A DNA stretch of 6,929 nt from an uncultured Collinsella sp. (GTDB lineage: Bacteria > Actinomycetota > Coriobacteriia > Coriobacteriales > Coriobacteriaceae), in the NCBI GenBank assembly GCA_902476475.1, contig CABSDO010000098.1, positions 1-6,929 of the forward strand, in the 5' to 3' direction. The notes under the pieces are model-generated. The model was not told the DNA's origin and ran no database searches. It worked only from the letters and a program-made list of their open reading frames with translations. A program made the position numbers and the translations under genes. Positions 1 to 5,756 of the stretch are shown piece by piece (within the stretch, counting starts at the first letter, position 1; each line of letters opens with the position of its first letter).

Positions 1-1209
1 TACGCCCGCCGTTATCCCGCTTCTTCCGGGGGCGGCGCTCTATCTCGCGGCAGCGTTCGCGCCTGCGCCTCGGGCGGCATTGTGGTGGAGGGTGAGCGCC
101 CCAACCGCTGTGCCCGTGTAACCGATGGCTGTATCCTGTGCGGCGGGTGTGTCGACGCTTGCCCTGTCAATGCCATCTCGATCGAGCGCGACGAGGCCGC
201 CGGCGCGGCGGACCTTAGCGCATATCGAGACGTTTGGGTTTTCGTGCAGACCGACGAACACGATGTCGTGGCTCCCGTGGCCTATGAGCTCATGGGCAAG
301 GGACGCGAGCTCGCCGATGCTCGCGGCTGCCGTCTGGTGGCGCTGGCCGGTATGGGGCCCGAGAGCTCGCTCGGGGAGCTTGAGCATTTGGTTTGCGCCG
401 GTGCAGATGAAGTTATGGTCTGTCGCGACGAGCGCCTGCGCCAAAACGATGCGGAGGTCTACGCCCGCCTGATCTGCGATTTGGTGGCCGAGCGCAAGCC
501 CGAGGCTATTCTGTACGGCGCGACCGCCTTTGGCCGCGAGCTGGCACCCGGCGTTGCCGTGCGTTTGCAGACGGGCCTTACGGCCGACTGCACCGTGCTT
601 TCGATGGATGCGGAGACGGGGCTGCTGCAGCAGACGCGTCCGGCATTTGGCGGCAACCTGATGGCCACCATCGTCTGCCCCAATCATCGTCCCCAGATGG
701 CAACAGTGCGTCCCGGCATCTTTAAGGCGCCCGACTTCGACTACGGCCGCTCCGGCACGATCACCCAGGTAGCGCTTGCGGAAGACGTTAAGGCCCGCGT
801 CGAGATCTCGATTCCCGCCGAGGAGTGGGGACAGCAGGCTTCGATTGCCGATGCCGAGCGCCTTGTCGTGGTGGGCCGCGGCATTGGCTCCAAGAAAAAC
901 TTGCCGCTGATGCGAAAGCTCGCCGAGGCTCTGGGCGCCGAGCTCGGCTGCACGCGGCCCGTTGTAGAGGCCGGTTGGTTGGAGTATCGCCATCAGATTG
1001 GCCAGACGGGCGTATCGGTTTCGCCCAAGCTCCTCGTGAGCATCGGTGTCTCGGGCGCCATCCAGCATCTTGCCGGCATCGGCGGGGCGGAGTGCATTAT
1101 CGCCATCAACGAGGACCCGGATGCCCCCATCTTTGGCGCCGCCCAGTACAAGGTTGTTGGCGACGCCGTCGAGGTCGTTGAGGAGCTGCTGGCCCGGCTT
1201 GAGCGCTAA
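1..1209 (+). CDS. etfA: Electron transfer flavoprotein alpha subunit with N-terminal ferredoxin-like domain (5' partial)
   Basis: This is the alpha subunit of a cytoplasmic electron-transfer flavoprotein, which with EtfB passes electrons between a flavin dehydrogenase and other carriers. The frame is open to the left edge, so the gene probably starts upstream; 402 residues are visible. Residues 44-54 hold a CxxCxxCxxxCP Fe-S motif (Cys 44, 47, 50, 54), followed by the ETF N-terminal domain (about 68-250) and the C-terminal FAD-binding domain. The latter has GRGIGSKKN, an AGW...GQTG segment (324-337), SGAIQHLAG (351-359) and AINEDPDAPIF (368-378), all typical of EtfA. Ferredoxin-fused EtfA is known from electron-bifurcating lactate and acyl-CoA dehydrogenase complexes; that this one bifurcates is inference, since its dehydrogenase and EtfB lie outside the window. 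In-frame GTG codons at 82 and 85 lack a clear Shine-Dalgarno and would cut the ferredoxin domain, so I reject them as starts. Confidence 0.9.
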   Translation, partial: YARRYPASSGGGALSRGSVRACASGGIVVEGERPNRCARVTDGCILCGGCVDACPVNAISIERDEAAGAADLSAYRDVWVFVQTDEHDVVAPVAYELMGKGRELADARGCRLVALAGMGPESSLGELEHLVCAGADEVMVCRDERLRQNDAEVYARLICDLVAERKPEAILYGATAFGRELAPGVAVRLQTGLTADCTVLSMDAETGLLQQTRPAFGGNLMATIVCPNHRPQMATVRPGIFKAPDFDYGRSGTITQVALAEDVKARVEISIPAEEWGQQASIADAERLVVVGRGIGSKKNLPLMRKLAEALGAELGCTRPVVEAGWLEYRHQIGQTGVSVSPKLLVSIGVSGAIQHLAGIGGAECIIAINEDPDAPIFGAAQYKVVGDAVEVVEELLARLER

Positions 1210-2018
1210 GCGCGCGCCAACCAGTCGCGCATCTCGTCTTTGAGGCGCTCCCAGGTCGCCTGTGTGGCGGGGTCGATAAAGGGCCGCGTAATGCCAAAGG
1301 GCGCGTCGAGCAGGCGGTAGATGTCGCCCTGCTTGCGCGCCAGCGTGCGGCTCGCCGGATAGACGAGCTCAAACATAAAGCAGATAAGTCCCACCAGGTA
1401 GTCTGCGGGCTCGTTGCGCTCATCGCGTGCAACGCAGCGGTGCTCGTCAAAGGCGGCGAGTGTCGGCGACGAGAAATGACTGGCAAGAAACGCATCCTCA
1501 TCCACTTTGAGGATGGTATCGACGGCGCTGTCGGCGATGGTGCGCATAATGTCGATCTTGTCGCCGTCGCGCACGATATCGCAGAAGTGTCGTGTACGCT
1601 CGTCGAGCTGCGCCGGCAGGCGAAAGTCGCTGTGATAGGCGATGCTCGAGCGGATGAGCTCGTCGTGCGCGTCGGTTTCGATAAAGTCGCGGATACTCGT
1701 TGTGGCGGGCGCATCGGCGGGATTTTCGCCAAAGAGGACCTCGATGCCCAGCGTCGCATGGCTCATACTCTCGGCATCCTTGAAGGTGTCCCAGCGCCGC
1801 AGCTGCTCAAAGCGGCCCATATCGTGCAGCAGGCCACAAAGCCATGCCAAGTCAATATCCTCTGTCGACCAGTCCTGTTCTCGCGCCACGGTATCGCACG
1901 CTTCCGCCACGTGATAGGTATGTTCGATCTTGAGCGCGATGCGCGGGTTGGCGGCATCGTAAGCATCGGTATAGCGTTTGAAGGCCGCAGCCGCTCGGTC
2001 TCGATCGATAACTGTCAT
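1206..2018 (-). CDS. HD-domain metal-dependent phosphohydrolase
   Basis: A 270-residue soluble protein of the HD superfamily, which are metal-dependent phosphohydrolases often acting on nucleotides; the substrate here is unknown. The fingerprint is visible in order: His33 in KIEHTYHVAE, the His65-Asp66 pair in GLLHDMGRFEQ, His87 in the SHATLG segment, His129 in AYHSDFR, and Asp151/Asp153 in IVRDGDKIDI. The long downstream helical part continues to the C-terminus. No GYP motif follows, so this is not an HD-GYP c-di-GMP phosphodiesterase. There is no signal peptide or membrane segment. The ATG at 2016-2018 is supported by AGGAAG five bases upstream (2024-2029). The TAG stop overlaps the TAA of etfA by four bases in convergent orientation, and the gene is divergent from azlC. 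It resembles the uncharacterised HDMGRFEQ-type HD proteins common in Gram-positive anaerobes; the family call is firm, the role is not. Confidence 0.9.
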   Translation of the reverse strand: MTVIDRDRAAAAFKRYTDAYDAANPRIALKIEHTYHVAEACDTVAREQDWSTEDIDLAWLCGLLHDMGRFEQLRRWDTFKDAESMSHATLGIEVLFGENPADAPATTSIRDFIETDAHDELIRSSIAYHSDFRLPAQLDERTRHFCDIVRDGDKIDIMRTIADSAVDTILKVDEDAFLASHFSSPTLAAFDEHRCVARDERNEPADYLVGLICFMFELVYPASRTLARKQGDIYRLLDAPFGITRPFIDPATQATWERLKDEMRDWLARA

Positions 2019-2057
2019 AATGACTTCCTAAAAATTGCGTTGTTCGATCCGGTGGCA

Positions 2058-2063
2058 ATTGTA
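2058..2063 (-). promoter_or_regulatory. Candidate -10 element for the HD-domain gene
   Basis: On the minus strand this reads TACAAT, a five-of-six match to the bacterial -10 consensus. It lies about 40 bases before the HD start codon, which would give a leader of roughly 30 bases. No good -35 hexamer stands 16-18 bases upstream, so the call rests on the -10 alone. Confidence 0.3.
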
Positions 2064-2144
2064 GGTGAACTCGGTTGCTGTCGGATGATGATTCTGCCGT
2101 GTCGCTACATGCGGCTCAGAGACCTTGTCAGGATGAGGGGCGTT

Positions 2145-2837
2145 ATGGTGCTCAAAATCGTTAGAACCGTCTGGCCGGTGATGCTTACCTATGTTGCAAT
2201 AGGCACGCCGTGCGGAATGATCATGGGGCAGACGGGAATGGAGCCCTGGATGGTTTTTGCCCTGAGCAGCACGTTTGTGACGGGCAGCGGCCAGTTTATG
2301 ATCTGCAACCTGTGGCTGGCGGGCGTACCGGCACCCTCGATTATCGCGAGCGTCGCCGCCATCTCCTCGCGCTTTGCACTTTATTCGGCATCGCTTGCCC
2401 CGCATCTGAAGGGCGCCTCGAAGCGCCAGGCGCTGGCGGTCACCGCGACGCTTACCGAAGAGGCGTACGGCATCTCGCTAGCCAATTTGGTCGAGAAGGA
2501 CGACTGGGGCCCGCGCGAGTCCTTCGTGCTCAACGTGATCCTTATCGCAACATGGGGCGTCTCGTGCACGGCGGGTGCTGTCGCCGGCGCTGCCATCGAT
2601 GTCCCCACCGCTATTGCAGGTTTTGTCTGCACATCGCTCTTTATCTGCCTGCTCTTTTCGCAGCGACTGTCGCGCGGCAACGTTGTGGCTGCCGTTTTGG
2701 CTGCGGTGTCGGTCGCCATATGCAAGTTCTTGGGGTGGGCGAATGTCGCCGTGCCGGCAAGCGTGCTCGTCGGTGTTGCCGCGGCGCTTGTGTGCGATGC
2801 CGTCTTTGATGGAAGGGACGTCCGCGATGCCCGTTAA
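2145..2837 (+). CDS. azlC: AzlC family branched-chain amino-acid exporter, large subunit
   Basis: A 230-residue inner-membrane protein of the AzlC/BrnF (LIV-E) family. With its small partner AzlD it exports branched-chain amino acids and their analogues. Family landmarks are the first membrane segment (about 8-28), the FVTGSGQF stretch (44-51; FAGASQF-like in relatives), SRFALYSASLAPHL (75-88) and the LTEEAYG segment (103-109; TDE-like in relatives), followed by about four more hydrophobic segments to residue 215. The start at 2145 is preceded by GAGGGG four bases upstream. In-frame ATGs at 2133 and further upstream are possible, but the reading frame further left runs antisense to the HD gene and has no AzlC-like sequence. 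The last 11 bases overlap azlD, so the two are translationally linked. Substrate specificity beyond the family expectation cannot be read from the sequence. Confidence 0.9.
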   Translation: MVLKIVRTVWPVMLTYVAIGTPCGMIMGQTGMEPWMVFALSSTFVTGSGQFMICNLWLAGVPAPSIIASVAAISSRFALYSASLAPHLKGASKRQALAVTATLTEEAYGISLANLVEKDDWGPRESFVLNVILIATWGVSCTAGAVAGAAIDVPTAIAGFVCTSLFICLLFSQRLSRGNVVAAVLAAVSVAICKFLGWANVAVPASVLVGVAAALVCDAVFDGRDVRDAR

Positions 2838-3150
2838 CGAGTTTCTGGTCCTGTGGCTGTCGTCGTGGGCGGCCATCGCGTTCTTCCGCATTGCCCCGGC
2901 ATTTGTCCTGCGCGGGCGTACCTTGTCGCCCCGCGTCACCGAGGCGCTGGGCTACATCCCGCCCGCTGCCTTTGCGGCGCTGGTCGCCAACGATTTGATA
3001 AGCCCTGGCGCTTTCGACGCCGGCTTGTGGCAGGGCTTGATTCCCTGGATTGCGGCCGCCGGCGTCGTGGCGGTGGCAATCAAGACAAAGTCGATGCTGT
3101 GGTGCTGCGTCTTGGGCATCGTGCTCTATATCGTCTTGAGCCTTATATAG
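2827..3150 (+). CDS. azlD: AzlD family branched-chain amino-acid exporter, small subunit
   Basis: A 107-residue membrane protein of the AzlD/BrnE family, the small obligate partner of AzlC in the branched-chain amino-acid exporter. It has four hydrophobic segments: about 3-20, 45-60, 68-86 and 89-107. Landmarks are FRIAPAFVLRGR near residues 20-31 and YIPPAAFAALV near residues 43-53, equivalent to the R-x-P...L and ilryvPpAvlaAlv motifs of AzlD. Its length is typical. The ATG at 2827 lies inside the end of azlC (overlap 2827-2837), with GGAAGGGA at 2811-2818 as ribosome site, so azlC and azlD form a two-gene operon. The long open frame to the left of this ATG (from 2575) is out-of-frame azlC and not part of the protein. 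Confidence 0.9.
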   Translation: MPVNEFLVLWLSSWAAIAFFRIAPAFVLRGRTLSPRVTEALGYIPPAAFAALVANDLISPGAFDAGLWQGLIPWIAAAGVVAVAIKTKSMLWCCVLGIVLYIVLSLI

Positions 3151-3258
3151 GGGTGGCGCCGCGGGTGCCAAATCTCGTGCCATCCGAACTTGTCGAATTT
3201 CTCACCGAGGTGGTCTGTTTCTTCTGGTACCATGTTCAGACTTTACTGTAGCAAAGCG

Positions 3259-3283
3259 TGACGTGGGCTTTTGTGCCCCGTCA
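3259..3283 (+). promoter_or_regulatory. Hairpin in the kdgT leader
   Basis: TGACG pairs with CGTCA (3259-3263 with 3279-3283) and GGGC with GCCC (3265-3268 with 3275-3278), with one bulged T at 3264 and a loop of six bases (TTTTGT). No T-tract follows, so it is not a standard intrinsic terminator. It ends about nine bases before the GGGGG ribosome site of kdgT (3292-3296) and could affect translation or transcript stability. The preceding intergenic part (3151-3250) also has a weak seven-pair stem, 3151-3157 with 3179-3185. No convincing -35/-10 pair was found there. Confidence 0.4.
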
Positions 3284-3300
3284 GCGGAAATGGGGGTTTC

Positions 3301-4323
3301 ATGGCACAGGAAGCAACCGCCAACGGGCAAAAGAAATTCAAGGTCCCGCGTATCCCGGGCGACATCATGATCTATCCCATGATCGTCGGCCTTTTGCTCA
3401 ACACCTTCTGCCCGCAGGTCTTTGAGATCGGCGGCTTCTTTACGGCTGCCTGCCGCGGTGGCTCCAATACCATCGTTGCTGCGATTCTGCTGTTTGTGGG
3501 CGCTGGCATTAGCTTTAAGTCCACGCCGGGCGCTATCAAGACCGGCATCGTCGTGCTGATCCCCAAGCTTGTCGTTGCGGCGGCTCTCGGCTTGGGCGTG
3601 GCATATTTCTTTAACGATAACTTCCTGGGTCTGAGCTCCGTGTCCATCATCGGTGGCATCACGTTTTGCAACATGGCGCTCTATACGGGCATCATGGGCG
3701 AGTTTGGCGACGAGTCTGAGCAAGGCGCTGTCGGCATTCTGTTCTTTACCGCCGGCCCTGCCGTTACGATGATCATCCTCGGTGTCTCGGGTCTGGCCAA
3801 CATTCCGCTGGGCACTATCGTCGGTTCTATCCTGCCGCTCGTTATCGGCATGGTCCTGGGCAACCTGTTCCCGTTCATCAAGAACCTGCTGGTCCCCGGC
3901 ACCAATCCCGCAATTGCCGTCATCGGTTTTCAGCTTGGTGCGTCCATGAGCCTGTCGAGCTTTATCACCGGCGGCATCTCGGGCATCCTGCTGGGCCTCA
4001 TCACCCTCTTTATCGTCGGCCCCATTACCTTTGCCTTTGAGCGCCTGTGCGGCGGCAACGGCAAGGCCGCTGTTGCCTGCTCCACCATCGCCGGTACGGC
4101 CATGACCACGCCGGTGGCTCTCGCCGAGGTCGCTCCGCGCTATGCCGAGCTTGCGCCCACCGCGTACGCCCAGATCGCTACCGCCGTTATCATCACGGCG
4201 ATCATGGCCCCGATCCTGACCGGCTGGGTCGACAAGAAGTTTTGCCAGGGCAAAGAGGATCTGTCGGTCGAAGGCATCGAGGCCATCGAGGAGGCCGTCG
4301 CGACCGATATCGACGGTGAGTAA
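3301..4323 (+). CDS. kdgT: KdgT family 2-keto-3-deoxygluconate permease
   Basis: A 340-residue inner-membrane transporter of the KdgT family (2-keto-3-deoxygluconate:H+ symporters), which import this intermediate of pectin and uronic-acid breakdown. Visible family features are the N-terminal IPGDIMIYPMIVG (18-30), the GFF/GGSN segment, a FCNMALYTGIMGEFGDESEQGAV stretch matching the nGGLYasimqqyG region of E. coli KdgT, and GKAAVACSTIAG with TTPVALAE (254-276). About ten hydrophobic segments alternate with short loops. A charged tail (about 315-340, rich in Glu and Asp) follows the last segment. The ATG at 3301 is chosen because it follows GGGGG by four bases and places the start just before the conserved region; a TTG at 3271 lies inside a leader hairpin. 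No KDG kinase, aldolase or regulator gene is next to it, so the substrate is a family-level inference. Confidence 0.87.
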   Translation: MAQEATANGQKKFKVPRIPGDIMIYPMIVGLLLNTFCPQVFEIGGFFTAACRGGSNTIVAAILLFVGAGISFKSTPGAIKTGIVVLIPKLVVAAALGLGVAYFFNDNFLGLSSVSIIGGITFCNMALYTGIMGEFGDESEQGAVGILFFTAGPAVTMIILGVSGLANIPLGTIVGSILPLVIGMVLGNLFPFIKNLLVPGTNPAIAVIGFQLGASMSLSSFITGGISGILLGLITLFIVGPITFAFERLCGGNGKAAVACSTIAGTAMTTPVALAEVAPRYAELAPTAYAQIATAVIITAIMAPILTGWVDKKFCQGKEDLSVEGIEAIEEAVATDIDGE

Positions 4324-4368
4324 CGGCCGTTACCGATAATAGATTCCGGCGTGCAATTCGCGCCGTTT

Positions 4369-4412
4369 GAGCGCCCGAACGAAAGCTGTCTTGCGGTGAC
4401 GTTCGGGTGCTC
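4369..4412 (+). terminator. Long hairpin after kdgT, possible terminator or promoter-overlapping structure
   Basis: Bases 4369-4381 pair with 4400-4412 over 13 base pairs (one G-T wobble), with an 18-base loop. It lies 46 bases after the kdgT stop. What follows (TGCTATTATTCCCTTT) is only moderately T-rich, so termination is plausible but not clear. The right arm abuts the candidate extended -10 of the next gene and covers its -35 region. Confidence 0.45.
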
Positions 4413-4421
4413 TGCTATTAT
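4413..4421 (+). promoter_or_regulatory. Candidate extended -10 promoter of the GGDEF gene
   Basis: TGC followed by TATTAT (4416-4421) is an extended -10 motif with five of six matches to TATAAT. No strong -35 is present; TTGCGG at 4391 lies 19 bases upstream. Transcription would start near 4428, giving a leader of about 84 bases before the GTG start. Confidence 0.45.
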
Positions 4422-4427
4422 TCCCTT

Positions 4428-4511
4428 TACCCCTGCGGAGTAAGGGGCGTTTATTGCCCAGACACGAATCGGGCGATTCTGACCACTTGGATATTGAAGG
4501 GAGGGCGTCTA
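4428..4511 (+). promoter_or_regulatory. Structured 5' leader of the GGDEF gene with strong ribosome site
   Basis: The leader holds three small possible stems: CCCCT with AGGGG, the competing GGGC with GCCC just after it, and GAATC with GATTC around a four-base loop. The first two share bases and are mutually exclusive. It ends in GGAGGG (4500-4505), six bases before the GTG at 4512, which fixes that start. I compared it with the c-di-GMP-I (GEMM) riboswitch consensus by eye and saw no match. Confidence 0.35.
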
Positions 4512-5654
4512 GTGGTTAAGGCACTCAAGATCGAGATATTCCTGCTATGCATGATCGTTCTTATCGGGCTTGCCGCACGAAGCCGTCGCTCCCTGTTCTC
4601 GAGCACCCAGCAGCTTTTGTTTAGCATGCTGGGCTACACGTCTGCTGCCTACATTTTCTTCGATATGATCTGGACGCTCTCGGACGGCGTGAGCACTCCT
4701 GTAGGCATCACGGCCAACTGGATTTCCAACGCGGTCTCGTTTTCGCTGTTCGCCATCGCGTGCCTCATTTGGTTTTTCTATTCCGAGACGATGCAGGGCT
4801 CTCGCCTTTTGACCGCGCGCTATAGGGTGGCGCTCGTGACGTTGCCAACCGTATTGGTGGTCGTGCTGGCATTTGCCAGCTACTGGACGCACACTATGTT
4901 CTATATCGATGCACAGGGCGTATATCGTCGCGGAGCGCTTTATATGATTCAACCTATCGTTAGCTACTGCTACGTTATATATACGTCCTTGCATGCCTTT
5001 ATTCAGGCTCGAAAAGTCGAAAGTCTGCAAAAGAAGGCCATTTATCGCACCCTCGCCTTTTTTGCGGTTCCCGCTCTGGTGGGCGGTACCTTCCAGGTTT
5101 TGTTTTCGGTACCGGGCCTTTGTGTCGGTATAACGCTGAGTATCCTGCTGCTCTACATCATCTACCAGGAGCAGCTGATCTCGACCGACCCGTTGACTGG
5201 ACTTAACAATCGCAACCGTTTTGAGACCTATATGCTGTCGCTCTTCTCAAATGTGGATCAGGCCGAAGATGTGTATCTGCTTATGATGGACGCCGACGGC
5301 TTTAAGCAGATTAACGACCGGTATGGACATGTGGAGGGCGACCATGCTCTCCAGGTCATATCTGCTACGCTCAAAGAGGTCTGCTCGGTGTCTGGTGGTT
5401 TTATCGCACGTTATGGCGGCGATGAGTTCGTGGTGCTCCAGAAGGCAGCGGCGGAACAGGACATCATGGACCTGTGTTCGGCGATTAACGACGAGCTCGC
5501 TCGTGCCGAGGTGCCGTATCTGTTGCGGATGTCCATCGGCTATGCACGGGTCGGTGATGGTGTCGATACCTGGCAAGACTTGCTTCGCGCTGCCGATGCG
5601 GAGCTCTACCGCGTCAAGGCCGAGAAAAAGAAAGCCGGCGTCCAGATACGCTAG
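4512..5654 (+). CDS. Membrane-anchored GGDEF diguanylate cyclase with 7-TM sensor region
   Basis: A 380-residue protein with a C-terminal GGDEF domain, which makes cyclic di-GMP from two GTP. Seven hydrophobic segments (about 4-22, 34-55, 70-91, 105-124, 142-165, 181-200, 203-218) form an N-terminal membrane sensor, with the catalytic domain in the cytoplasm. The domain starts at the STDPLTGLNNR signature (224-234), has metal-binding Asp260 in MDADGFKQIND and an intact GGDEF at 302-306 (RYGGDEFVVL), and ends with the SIGYA and DAELYRVK segments, so it should be active. The inhibitory RxxD site normally found just before the GGDEF loop reads V-S-G-G, so product inhibition through this site is not expected. 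The GTG start is set by GGAGGG six bases upstream. The stimulus sensed is unknown. The sensor half is visibly more AT-rich (about 4895-5000) than neighbouring genes. Confidence 0.92.
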   Translation: MVKALKIEIFLLCMIVLIGLAARSRRSLFSSTQQLLFSMLGYTSAAYIFFDMIWTLSDGVSTPVGITANWISNAVSFSLFAIACLIWFFYSETMQGSRLLTARYRVALVTLPTVLVVVLAFASYWTHTMFYIDAQGVYRRGALYMIQPIVSYCYVIYTSLHAFIQARKVESLQKKAIYRTLAFFAVPALVGGTFQVLFSVPGLCVGITLSILLLYIIYQEQLISTDPLTGLNNRNRFETYMLSLFSNVDQAEDVYLLMMDADGFKQINDRYGHVEGDHALQVISATLKEVCSVSGGFIARYGGDEFVVLQKAAAEQDIMDLCSAINDELARAEVPYLLRMSIGYARVGDGVDTWQDLLRAADAELYRVKAEKKKAGVQIR

Positions 5655-5689
5655 AAAAAAGGGACGCACGCTGGCGGGCGTGGCGGCCC
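5655..5689 (-). terminator. Intrinsic terminator of the EamA gene
   Basis: On the minus strand a GC-rich hairpin is followed directly by six T (plus-strand A at 5655-5660). Pairs are 5661-5663 with 5687-5689, 5665-5666 with 5684-5685, and 5667-5671 with 5678-5682, with one mismatch, one bulge and a six-base loop. It lies 68 bases beyond the EamA stop and its T-tract abuts the stop codon of the convergent GGDEF gene. Confidence 0.6.
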
Positions 5690-5756
5690 TCGGTTCACCG
5701 ATGTACTCCATTAAACTAAAGTATGTGAATCCCCTCTGCTAAATAAGGGCAGTTCG

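Noticed and set aside
40..1068. Long minus-strand open frame (342 codons) opposite etfA
   Set aside because: It lies wholly antisense to a gene with clear EtfA motifs. GC-rich codon bias readily leaves such shadow frames open, and its protein is rich in Ala, Gly, His and Arg with no recognisable domain.
1206..2018. HD gene as a c-di-GMP phosphodiesterase (HD-GYP) paired with the nearby cyclase
   Set aside because: No GYP motif follows the HD pair, the HD signature is HDMGRFEQ-like, and the two genes are 2.5 kb apart on opposite strands.
1440..2144. Large upstream extension of the azlC frame
   Set aside because: It runs antisense to the HD-domain gene, has no AzlC-like sequence, and lacks a ribosome site; the 2145 start has one and gives the family length.
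2028..3183. Several minus-strand open frames opposite azlCD
   Set aside because: Overlapping shadows with low-complexity Arg/His/Ala-rich products; the plus strand carries the recognised exporter genes.
3271..3300. TTG start for kdgT
   Set aside because: It lies in the loop of the leader hairpin, and the extra residues have no family match.
4324..4511. c-di-GMP riboswitch before the GGDEF gene
   Set aside because: The conserved GEMM blocks are not present; only short generic stems are seen.
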